This document shows positions 7,764 to 14,146 of a stretch of 14,146 nt of DNA, piece by piece. A model generated the notes under the pieces. That model ran no database searches. It was not told the origin of the DNA and worked only from the letters and a program-made list of their open reading frames with translations. The stretch comes from Candidatus Cloacimonadota bacterium (GTDB lineage Bacteria > Cloacimonadota > Cloacimonadia > Cloacimonadales > TCS61). Location: NCBI GenBank assembly GCA_014382915.1, contig JACNIV010000275.1, forward strand, positions 1 through 14,146. The letters are read 5' to 3'. Each line of letters begins with the position of its first letter. Position 1 is the stretch's first letter. A program made the position numbers and the translations under genes.

Positions 7764-8180
7764 CTAATTTGTTGATAGAGATATCTTTTCTGCACCAGAC
7801 GCCTGGATCTTATCAAGAGCCATAACCATAAACTGGTATTTGCTTTTTCTATCTGTCTTTAATGAAATAACCATATCGGGATTTTGAGTAACAAGCCTTT
7901 TGATCTTGGCTTCTAATTGATTCATGGGAACCTGTTCTTCGATACCACCGGAAATAACGGTTACCAAACCTTCTTTATCAATCCAGACTTTTGTAAGGTT
8001 CTCATCCTTCAGTTTCACCTTTTTCATATCTGCTTGTGCGACTGCCGGTAAAACTATACCAAGACCTTTTTTAATATCGAACTTGGTTGTTGACAGAAAG
8101 AAAACAAGCAACAGAAAAGCCACATCAGACATTGATGCAGTGGGAATTCCACCCATATCTTTTCTTTTTCTGCGAAACAT
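7764..8180 (-). CDS. exbD: ExbD/TolR-family biopolymer transport protein (first copy)
   Basis: 138 residues. It has a basic N-terminus (MFRRKRKDMGG), one membrane helix (IPTASMSDVAFLLLVFFLST, about 12-31) with the conserved Asp at D19, then a periplasmic domain (VAQADMKKVKLKDENLTKVWI ... ALDKIQASGAEKISL). It partners ExbB in the inner-membrane stator. It starts 9 bases after the exbB stop with an AAGGTGG Shine-Dalgarno. Paired exbD genes next to exbB are common in FCB bacteria, and the two products may form a heterodimer. Confidence 0.94.
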   Translation of the reverse strand: MFRRKRKDMGGIPTASMSDVAFLLLVFFLSTTKFDIKKGLGIVLPAVAQADMKKVKLKDENLTKVWIDKEGLVTVISGGIEEQVPMNQLEAKIKRLVTQNPDMVISLKTDRKSKYQFMVMALDKIQASGAEKISLSTN

Positions 8181-8189
8181 TAATCCACC

Positions 8190-9008
8190 TTATTTGGATT
8201 CAACAAGGGTTTCTACGAGTTTTTCTGAACCTCTCTGCATATCCATTACAAGCCCATCGACCATTCCCAGGAACATATTGTTGAAAAATTGCATGGGAAT
8301 AGCAACGGCAAGACCGGCTGCTGTTGTGATAAGTGCAATCTGGATACCGGTAGCAACAATTGTGGGCTCAACTTCACCTGCAGCAGCAATATCGCGGAAA
8401 GCTTTGATCATACCAACGATTGTTCCAAAGAAACCGAACATTGGTGCAAGGTTTATAGTTGTGGAAAGAGGAATAAAACCTTTTTCCAGGAAAGCCATTT
8501 CGATAACACCAGCATTTTCGATAGCCTTTTCAACAGCATCAATACCTTTATCAACTTTTAAAAGACCCAGATGCATAACAGCTGCAACAGGTCCTTTGGT
8601 TTCTTCACAAAGTCTGATTGCTTCATCATATTTTTTATCTGCAACCAAAGGGATCAACTTATCAAGAAAATCTTTCAGGTTAATTTTAGCATAGTTCAAG
8701 GAAATTATTTTCCAGATAACTGTAGCCAAACCCCAGATAACAAGAAGAAGAATTGGATACATAACAAATCCACCCTGAATGAATATGTCCACAAGGCCGC
8801 TACCTACGATCTTACGGGCAAACATTTCCAGGCCACCAGACTCGGGTGCTTCCTCAAATGGCAATTCTTCTTCAACAACAGCTTCTTCAGTAAGAGTTTC
8901 TTCAGCTATAGCTTCACCTGTTGATTCTTCCTGAGCAAAAGCCATAACTGTAAATGTCAAATTAACTAAAGCTATTAATGAGATTATTATCAAAAACCTT
9001 TTTCTCAT
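8190..9008 (-). CDS. exbB: ExbB/TolQ/MotA-family proton channel protein
   Basis: 272 residues, longer than the E. coli ExbB of about 244. The extra length is N-terminal: a probable signal peptide (1-25, cut after AFA) and a Glu-rich periplasmic stretch (27-57). Helices follow at about 78-103 (FIQGGFVMYPILLLVIWGLA), 180-205 and 220-245. The family core is clear: LAPMFGFFGTIVGMIKAF (187-204) and ALITTAAGLAVAIP (225-238), including the channel threonines. It forms the pentameric channel that powers TonB. AGGAGG lies 8-9 bases before the ATG. The gene follows the receptor gene by 44 bases with no terminator between. Confidence 0.95.
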   Translation of the reverse strand: MRKRFLIIISLIALVNLTFTVMAFAQEESTGEAIAEETLTEEAVVEEELPFEEAPESGGLEMFARKIVGSGLVDIFIQGGFVMYPILLLVIWGLATVIWKIISLNYAKINLKDFLDKLIPLVADKKYDEAIRLCEETKGPVAAVMHLGLLKVDKGIDAVEKAIENAGVIEMAFLEKGFIPLSTTINLAPMFGFFGTIVGMIKAFRDIAAAGEVEPTIVATGIQIALITTAAGLAVAIPMQFFNNMFLGMVDGLVMDMQRGSEKLVETLVESK

Positions 9009-9052
9009 TACTATTTCCTCCTAATTTTTATACATCCTTATTTTATTTGATA

Positions 9053-12000
9053 TTACCAAAGGAAGGCTAAACCAAACGAAATAGTTCTGCCAACCGATAC
9101 ATTCGATGGATTTCTGTCTAATGCTGAATATACTGAAGAAGTACTCGGATCAATATAACCATCATTATTGAAATCCAACTCTGTACCACTGTTAAATGGG
9201 TTTCCAGTTTTTCCATAAACTGTATTATGGTTTGGTCTATTAAACAGATTATTTATATTTGCATAAAACTTCAACTTCATATTCTTCCCAAAACTAAAGT
9301 TCTTGGAAAATTTCAAATTAGCATTTTCGGTAAAGGGTCTTGTTGCACTGTTAGTTTCAAGAACAGCGTCATCTTCACTAATTGGAGTATAAGGTGCGCC
9401 CGAAGAAATTCCATAGAGGAAATTAATAGCAAAATCATGAAGCGGAAGAACTGTTTCCGTGAATGGAATATAGAACTCTTCTCCAGCGCCTACTTTGAAA
9501 ACAAGGTTCAAATTGAAGCTATGCCTTAAATCCCATGTCAATGGAAACTCTCGCAAGCTTTCATCACCAGTAGTAGTAGTCTCGGAATGATTACCATATG
9601 CCCATGATAGCGAATATGAAGCTGATCCCTGGATAAAGTTTGAAAGTAATTTCTGAAGGTTCAAATCAAGTCCGCGGATACTGCCGTAATCTTCCGAAAT
9701 ATATTCATTCCATTTTAATGAAGGATCTGCAGGATCAACCTTTTCCTCGGTGCTTACATAATTATAAATATTTTTGTAATAAGTGGTAATATCCATTATA
9801 TAATCTTCATGAAGCTGATATTGCAAACCTGCCTCATAAGTGATAGTAGTTTGGTCTTTGAGTTCCGGGTTACCTACTACTATATCTGCACCTGGGTTTA
9901 CTATAACATCCTGTGGTCTTCCAGTTGTAAAGATATATTGCATCTGCGGTAACTGCCTTTGATAATTGTAAACAAAATGTAATACACTTCTTTCTGAAAT
10001 TGGATGAGAAACACCTAAACGAGGTGAAATCATGTATTGTGGTTTACTGAATCGATCACTGATAGTCTCATGGTAGTCAGCTGCACTGATATATTTCGCA
10101 TACGCTTCAGGGTACAATTCTGGAGGCGGCACTATCAGAATACCTGATCCAGGAGGATCTTCAATCTTATAAGTACTTTCATTAATTGGATTATCGGGAT
10201 CGATCGATTCCAGATATGATCCGCTGTAACTTGCTGTTTTAATATCATAATCCCCACCAAGATACCAGACATCGCATCTGATACCAGCATTTATGATCAA
10301 GCCTTCCCATACCATTGCATCCTGAATATATAAACCGCCTTGCCAGGGATCAGCTTCATAGCCATCTGTTAAGCCAGAAGCAGCAATCGTAGCTGCTAAA
10401 AGGTCTTCTCTTGCATAGAAATCTAAGCCACCTGCTGGAACAATAATTTCTTCTTCATTGATAATAATTGTGTCTCCTGCAGCATAAGATTCTTCAGGAA
10501 CGCAATCTTGCAGATAATCTTCATATCGAGCATCTGATAGGTCCCAGGGATTTCTCCATTGATCTTTTTTAATATGATGCTTGATTACTTCAAATCCACT
10601 CTTCAGTCCATGAGTTTCATTCACTTGATATTCAACATCTGATCTTAATTGATAAACCTGATTTTCATCATCTATGTATGTGCCCCAAACAGTTCCCGGT
10701 TCAACAAATGGCACAGCAATTACAGTGCCTTCTCCGGTTTCATAAACCCATGCATAATCTTCTACATTACTGACTATATTATTATCTTCAGCTGTTAAGT
10801 AGAGAATTCCATCAGTATTTCCAAGTTGATTATCACCATAAAGATCAAACGCATCAGAATCAGGATTAAGTGTAAACCAGTCATCTCTGGAAATGTCTCG
10901 AGGAGCTTGATTTACAATATTTTCGTACATGCTTGCTTTTACTTTTATATTGATCTGTGATCCTATTGTGTGATCGTATGTAGTAATATACTGACGTTGA
11001 TCACTAGAAGTTTTTGCATAATGTTCAAGGGCATATCTCCAACCATGACTAAATGGAAGATGATCATAACTATCACCCCGTATAGCAAATGTGAGATTCT
11101 GGCGTTCATTAAATTTATATTTTAGTTTCAAGTTTGCATTATAATCATTATAGTTTCTATCACCCAGATCGAATCCAATAAAATCCTCTCTGCCTTCATA
11201 TGGTGTGTATGGTTCATAATCGGACCAACTACTAACCAATCCCTCAATCTCATCATAAGGTTTTAAATCGTAATAATCATGATACCTGGTATCATGCCAG
11301 TTTCCTGCGCAGTTAAAATAAAAAGTAAATTTATCTCTCAGGGATGAAACAAATGAAGTAAAAACAGGACCACCCATCGCAAACTTAAAAATATCGCTAT
11401 TCGAATTATCGAAAGAATCAATCAAATGATCTGTATTCAGTTCGATTTTTCCAGAATAATCACGTGATCCACTTTTAGTTACAATGTTTACCATACCCGA
11501 TTGAGCATTACCATATTCAGCAGTAAGTCCACCTGTCATTACATCCATATTTGCAATTGCATCTGTGTCTATAGTAAGGGCTGCCCCGCCATCTACAGGG
11601 TCAGAAACCGACATACCATCCACAGTATATGCCACTTCGTTTGACCTGCCACCACGAATATGAATTTCACCATTAGTAAGAGTCACACCAGCCTGGATCG
11701 CAATAATATCTTCAATATCGGAAACCGAGATATCCTCGATTGTCTCAGAAGTTACTGTATTTCCCGATGAAGTTTTCATCTTCTGCACCATTTGCACACT
11801 AGCTTCAACTACGCTGTACCCTTCAATTTCTACAGCTTGTGTTTTAAGCTGGAAATTTTGCATTGTAGTAAGGTCAAGATTAATTACTACTCCAACAGTT
11901 TTACCCGGGCGAAAACCTCCACGCATACAAAAAACATCGTATTTGCCAGGTGGAATATTGATAATATAATATGAACCGTTTTCTTTGGCCCGTATACCGG

Positions 12001-12160
12001 CAATAAGAGTCTCACCATCCATAACAGTTATATTTGCAAAAGGGATAGGATTTCCCTCATTATCAGTAACTTTCCCGGCAAGTTTACCGGTGGTACCAGC
12101 AGTTAATGAAGTAGATATAATAAAAGTTACTAACAGCAAAAAAATAATTCTTCTTTGCAT
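9053..12160 (-). CDS. TonB-dependent outer-membrane receptor with N-terminal carboxypeptidase-regulatory-like domain
   Basis: 1035 residues. A signal peptide (1-21) is followed by a CarboxypepD_reg-like beta-sandwich (about 25-108: GKLAGKVTDNEGNPIPFANI ... INIPPGKYDVF). The plug domain is at about 130-230, with IHIRGGRSNEVAYTVDGMSV (167-186) and GGLTAEYGNAQSGMVNIVTK (210-229). A beta-barrel fills the rest and ends in the aromatic signature FGLAFLW. This is a SusC/RagA-like architecture, but no SusD-like lipoprotein gene is nearby and the substrate is unknown. An Asp-rich loop (DFNNDGYID, about 996-1004) lies near the C-terminus. ATG 12160 is chosen over a TTG at 12163 because GGGGGAG sits 6 bases before it. 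Encoding the receptor directly ahead of exbB-exbD-exbD-tonB suggests a dedicated energiser. Confidence 0.94.
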   Translation of the reverse strand: MQRRIIFLLLVTFIISTSLTAGTTGKLAGKVTDNEGNPIPFANITVMDGETLIAGIRAKENGSYYIINIPPGKYDVFCMRGGFRPGKTVGVVINLDLTTMQNFQLKTQAVEIEGYSVVEASVQMVQKMKTSSGNTVTSETIEDISVSDIEDIIAIQAGVTLTNGEIHIRGGRSNEVAYTVDGMSVSDPVDGGAALTIDTDAIANMDVMTGGLTAEYGNAQSGMVNIVTKSGSRDYSGKIELNTDHLIDSFDNSNSDIFKFAMGGPVFTSFVSSLRDKFTFYFNCAGNWHDTRYHDYYDLKPYDEIEGLVSSWSDYEPYTPYEGREDFIGFDLGDRNYNDYNANLKLKYKFNERQNLTFAIRGDSYDHLPFSHGWRYALEHYAKTSSDQRQYITTYDHTIGSQINIKVKASMYENIVNQAPRDISRDDWFTLNPDSDAFDLYGDNQLGNTDGILYLTAEDNNIVSNVEDYAWVYETGEGTVIAVPFVEPGTVWGTYIDDENQVYQLRSDVEYQVNETHGLKSGFEVIKHHIKKDQWRNPWDLSDARYEDYLQDCVPEESYAAGDTIIINEEEIIVPAGGLDFYAREDLLAATIAASGLTDGYEADPWQGGLYIQDAMVWEGLIINAGIRCDVWYLGGDYDIKTASYSGSYLESIDPDNPINESTYKIEDPPGSGILIVPPPELYPEAYAKYISAADYHETISDRFSKPQYMISPRLGVSHPISERSVLHFVYNYQRQLPQMQYIFTTGRPQDVIVNPGADIVVGNPELKDQTTITYEAGLQYQLHEDYIMDITTYYKNIYNYVSTEEKVDPADPSLKWNEYISEDYGSIRGLDLNLQKLLSNFIQGSASYSLSWAYGNHSETTTTGDESLREFPLTWDLRHSFNLNLVFKVGAGEEFYIPFTETVLPLHDFAINFLYGISSGAPYTPISEDDAVLETNSATRPFTENANLKFSKNFSFGKNMKLKFYANINNLFNRPNHNTVYGKTGNPFNSGTELDFNNDGYIDPSTSSVYSALDRNPSNVSVGRTISFGLAFLW

Positions 12161-12197
12161 CAATTTCTCCCCCTATGGTTTATATTTTTGCATCGAA

Positions 12198-12227
12198 CAA
12201 AAACAATATCGAGAAAATTCATGTCAA
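12198..12227 (-). promoter_or_regulatory. Candidate promoter for the receptor-TonB-cargo operon
   Basis: In the 98-base gap before the receptor gene, the minus strand has a perfect TTGACA (12227-12222) directly preceded by a run of nine A (12236-12228) that looks like an UP element. No good TATAAT follows at 16-18 bases. Instead TATTGTTTTTG (12208-12198) loosely resembles the Bacteroidota TAnnTTTG box, with three extra bases. No terminator separates lipM from the receptor gene, so read-through from lipM is also possible. Confidence 0.35.
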
Positions 12228-12258
12228 TTTTTTTTTGCCCAAATTTATTTTCTCATTC

Positions 12259-13080
12259 TTAATTTCTTTTATCCCACTCACCTGTCAAGTATTTAGTACT
12301 TGCCAGAAATTTTGCTTTCTCCTTTTCCCATGTTTCAATATCTTCACTGACCATAAATTCATCAGTTTGCCAGGTCATTTTAAAGCCACTTATCAATGCT
12401 GAAACAGCATCATCGAAATTCACAGATTCCTTCAATATTTCATTGATAGCGATAGTTTTTTTTGAAAGATACACTGCCAATCTTTTGCGTTGCTCATTAC
12501 TCAGGTTTGGTATAACATACGCTAATTTACTTTGATTTTTCTGTAACAGGATCGATCCGTGTTGTAAGAAAGTGTTATCTTTTCGAACCTGTGCGCTCCC
12601 TACTATCTTTTTTTTCTGATAATTTAACTCGAATCTGGAGCTACTGGAGAAACACGGATTTACTGCCTGTCTTTGATGATGGGAAGAAAGTTCACTCTTT
12701 TCAAATTCTACTTCTATTCCCAGGTTTTTTAATCCTTGTGCAAGTGCTCGGCTGATCTCGGAATACGACTCCAGAATATTACCACTCAAGTTCTCTGAAA
12801 TTGGGGCTATTACAGAATAGGTTACTTCTTCATCGTGCAGAATAGCTCTACCCCCAGTGGGTCGGCGAACATATCCAAAACCGATTTTTTTTAATGCCTC
12901 TAAATCGATCTCTTTAGAGAATTCCTGGTTATAACCAAATGAGACTGCAGGAGGATCCCACCCGTAAAAGCGTATCGTAGGCAATGAACGCTTCTCCTTC
13001 ACTCCAATGAAAATGGCTTCATCGATCGCCATATTCATGGCAGGTGACATTTTACCGGTGTTTAAAATCCTCCACTTCAT
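12259..13080 (-). CDS. lipM: Octanoyltransferase/lipoate ligase-family protein, LipM-like
   Basis: 273 residues, close to the length of Bacillus LipM (about 278) and similar along its whole length as I recall that sequence: SPAMNMAIDEA (12-22), RFYGWDPPAVSFGY (37-50), RRPTGGRAILHDEEVTYSV (72-90), NPCFSSSSRFEL (141-152), KIVGSAQVR (158-166), LQHGSILL (172-179) and a C-terminal KYLTGEWDKR. Cys143 aligns with the LipM acyl-thioester cysteine, and Lys158 is the conserved ligand-binding lysine. LipM moves octanoate from acyl-carrier protein to a lipoyl domain, the first step in making lipoyl cofactor. The cysteine favours LipM over a true LplA ligase, but substrate choice is not proven. The start at 13080 has AAGGAG 10 bases upstream. 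It is functionally unrelated to the genes downstream. Confidence 0.85.
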   Translation of the reverse strand: MKWRILNTGKMSPAMNMAIDEAIFIGVKEKRSLPTIRFYGWDPPAVSFGYNQEFSKEIDLEALKKIGFGYVRRPTGGRAILHDEEVTYSVIAPISENLSGNILESYSEISRALAQGLKNLGIEVEFEKSELSSHHQRQAVNPCFSSSSRFELNYQKKKIVGSAQVRKDNTFLQHGSILLQKNQSKLAYVIPNLSNEQRKRLAVYLSKKTIAINEILKESVNFDDAVSALISGFKMTWQTDEFMVSEDIETWEKEKAKFLASTKYLTGEWDKRN

Positions 13081-13273
13081 CCTTCATGTGCTCCTTATAA
13101 ATCTTTTCCGAATCATTTAAAATGCAATTCACATTCCTTTTACAATATTGAATATATAAAATAATCTATTCTGTTACTTATTATTATATATCCATTAATT
13201 CCAAACAATTACACCGACATAAAAAAATCTTCAAATTTTCATCCACAATCATTTTCAATTCAAATAAATGCAA
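13081..13273 (-). promoter_or_regulatory. AT-rich upstream region of lipM with a candidate -10 box
   Basis: This stretch holds no convincing gene and is noticeably AT-richer than the genes around it. On the minus strand a perfect TATAAT (13188-13183) lies about 100 bases before the lipM ATG, but no good -35 is at 16-18 bases (the nearest, TTGTTT, is at 14). AAGGAG (13096-13091) is the lipM ribosome binding site. In DNA this AT-rich a TATAAT is expected by chance, so the promoter call is tentative. Confidence 0.3.
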
Positions 13274-13316
13274 ATTGCGGAATAGATCCCGCATTCTGCA
13301 GGGTAAACTCCGCAAT
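13274..13316 (-). terminator. Terminator-like hairpin after the DUF975 gene
   Basis: ATTGCGGA and TCCGCAAT form a perfect 8-bp outer stem. Inside it CCC/GGG and GCA/TGC can pair further around a small loop, with an internal loop between the two parts. It lies about 30 bases after the stop codon at 13344. On the minus strand it is followed by TTGCATTTATTTG, which is T-rich but broken. This fits a weak intrinsic terminator isolating the lipM region; a structured regulatory RNA element is the alternative. Confidence 0.45.
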
Positions 13317-13343
13317 ATTAGCATAATTGGTTTTAATTTTTTT

Positions 13344-14022
13344 TTACTCGGCAACTACGCCACCGATTTTTATAGGTTCTGTTTCATCTGGTTTTTCATC
13401 ATTCTTTTGATCTATTTCTGTACTTATTCCACGTTCTTTTTTCAGGTCTTCATAAAACAGAACCATAGAAGTCATCATATATGGTTGAAGCCAGAGAAAG
13501 CCGATTCCGAACGATAATACGCTCAGGAACATCCAGCCGATGAAGCTCAAATTGAGCATAAATAATTTACTTTTATACCCGTACATCATTTCCTTGCTTT
13601 TACGAAGTGCTTCCGAAATCCCAATATCGGGATTGTCTATAAACAGAAAGAAAGCCATGCTGTAACCGTACGCTGCTACCGGGAATTATAAGTAGTAAAC
13701 TCCACAAGAAAACATACAGGTTCATCAACCAATATAAACCCAGACTTCTTCCAAAAAGTCCCAAATTTGGACCGGAGAAATTGAAAGCCTTGAAAATAAA
13801 ATTAAAATCAGTAATATTTTTTCGTACCAGCTTCACAAAGAAAAGTAAAAATCCATACATGAGTGGTCCCATAATGGCAATAAACGCAATCTGCCCCAAG
13901 CCTGGAATGGACGCAATTACTGAAATGATTCCCATATAAATAAGCACAGCAACGATTGCATTTCCCCAACTACCTGCCAATGTCTCTCTGGCAGCTTTTC
14001 TAATTTCAAAATTCTGTTTCAT
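13344..14022 (-). pseudogene. DUF975-family integral membrane protein, interrupted by a frameshift
   Basis: Two overlapping reading frames together make one DUF975-type protein of about 225 residues. The first (from ATG 14022, AAGGAG 5 bases upstream) gives MKQNFEIRKAARETLAGSWG, several membrane helices and SLLLIIPG. It then loses the family sequence and stops at 13600. The family sequence resumes in the other frame as AAYGYSMAFFLFIDNPDIG, SEALRKSKEMM, FIGWMFLSVLSFGIGFLW and VLFYEDLK, ending at 13344. The switch lies at about 13675-13680. Family members usually read IPGII(K/A)AY here, so loss of 5 bases (or an equivalent change) would explain it. Possible causes are a genuine mutation, an assembly error, or (less likely) programmed frameshifting. 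The function of the family is unknown. Confidence 0.8.
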
Positions 14023-14034
14023 TAGTTCTCCTTT

Positions 14035-14146
14035 TTAGAATTTTATGCTTTTAATAACACTCTCTTTTCTTGCTTCAATATCTTTCAAATCAATCTCTAT
14101 TAATTTATTCAAACTGAAAGATTCAATATTGAATGATGCCATAACT
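14035..14146 (-). CDS. 3' end of an unidentified gene (or a complete 35-aa small protein)
   Basis: An open frame enters from the high-coordinate edge and ends with TAA at 14035-14037. The visible 36 residues (VMASFNIESFSLNKLIEIDL, then KDIEARKESVIKSIKF) are mostly charged and helical-looking, with no recognisable domain. An ATG at 14142 could start a 35-residue protein, but the region that would hold its ribosome binding site lies outside the window, so the tail of a longer gene is more likely. The stop lies 12 bases before the DUF975 start, whose AAGGAG sits in the gap. The two genes are probably co-transcribed. Confidence 0.55.
   Translation of the reverse strand, partial: VMASFNIESFSLNKLIEIDLKDIEARKESVIKSIKF

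Noticed and set aside
7924..8694. A 256-codon open frame on the plus strand antisense to exbB and exbD
   Set aside because: It lies entirely opposite two clear family proteins with matching motifs and good ribosome binding sites; its translation is low-complexity with no recognisable domain.
9009..9052. Possible separate promoter or terminator between the receptor gene and exbB
   Set aside because: The 44-base gap holds only the ribosome binding site and AT-rich bases, with no inverted repeat and no clear promoter boxes.
9053..12160. SusC/SusD-type nutrient uptake locus
   Set aside because: The receptor has SusC-like architecture, but no SusD-like lipoprotein or obvious glycan-degrading enzyme is encoded in the window.
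12228..12236. Run of nine T on the plus strand as a possible terminator for plus-strand transcription
   Set aside because: No stable stem precedes it and no plus-strand gene exists nearby; it is better read as an A-tract upstream of TTGACA on the minus strand.
1..14146. Mobile element, phage, CRISPR array, toxin-antitoxin or RNA genes
   Set aside because: No transposase, integrase, terminal inverted repeats, regularly spaced repeats or tRNA/rRNA-like sequence was seen on either strand.

Overview
The window is AT-rich bacterial DNA in which every convincing gene lies on the minus strand, so it is read from high to low coordinates. Three kinds of protein point to the Fibrobacterota-Chlorobiota-Bacteroidota (FCB) superphylum: secreted proteins ending in YPNPFNPST-type sorting domains, a PorV/PorQ-like outer-membrane protein, and a TonB-dependent receptor with an N-terminal carboxypeptidase-regulatory-like domain. 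A Cloacimonadota-like or Marinimicrobia-like genome is my best guess, but this is an inference from protein style only. I see no tRNA, rRNA, CRISPR array, insertion sequence or phage gene.

Layout in transcription order. (1) 14146-13344: the 3' end of an unidentified gene, then a DUF975-type membrane protein broken by a frameshift near 13675-13680, then a weak terminator-like hairpin (13274-13316). (2) 13080-12259: an octanoyl/lipoyl transferase closest to LipM, behind an AT-rich upstream region. (3) 12160-273: a run of eight closely spaced genes: TonB-dependent receptor, ExbB, two different ExbD proteins, TonB, a 1027-residue secreted protein with a C-terminal sorting-type domain, a PorV/PorQ-like barrel, and a 732-residue secreted protein with Asp-box repeats and a canonical type IX (T9SS) sorting domain. 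Gaps are 6-71 bases and no strong terminator is visible until the perfect 14-bp hairpin at 233-264. (4) 82-1: the start of a further gene whose first 27 codons nearly copy those of the 732-residue protein, so the cargo gene is followed by a paralogue.

Working model (inference). ExbB, ExbD and TonB use the inner-membrane proton gradient to energise the receptor encoded with them. The same transcript supplies two exported proteins and a PorV/Q-like protein of the kind that hands substrates to the type IX secretion system. This would be a self-contained envelope module joining TonB-powered uptake (or signalling) to surface display. Several of its exported proteins carry Asp-rich, EF-hand/thrombospondin-3-like motifs (DxDxDGxxDED), which suggests a shared dependence on calcium outside the cell. 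No substrate can be assigned from the sequence.
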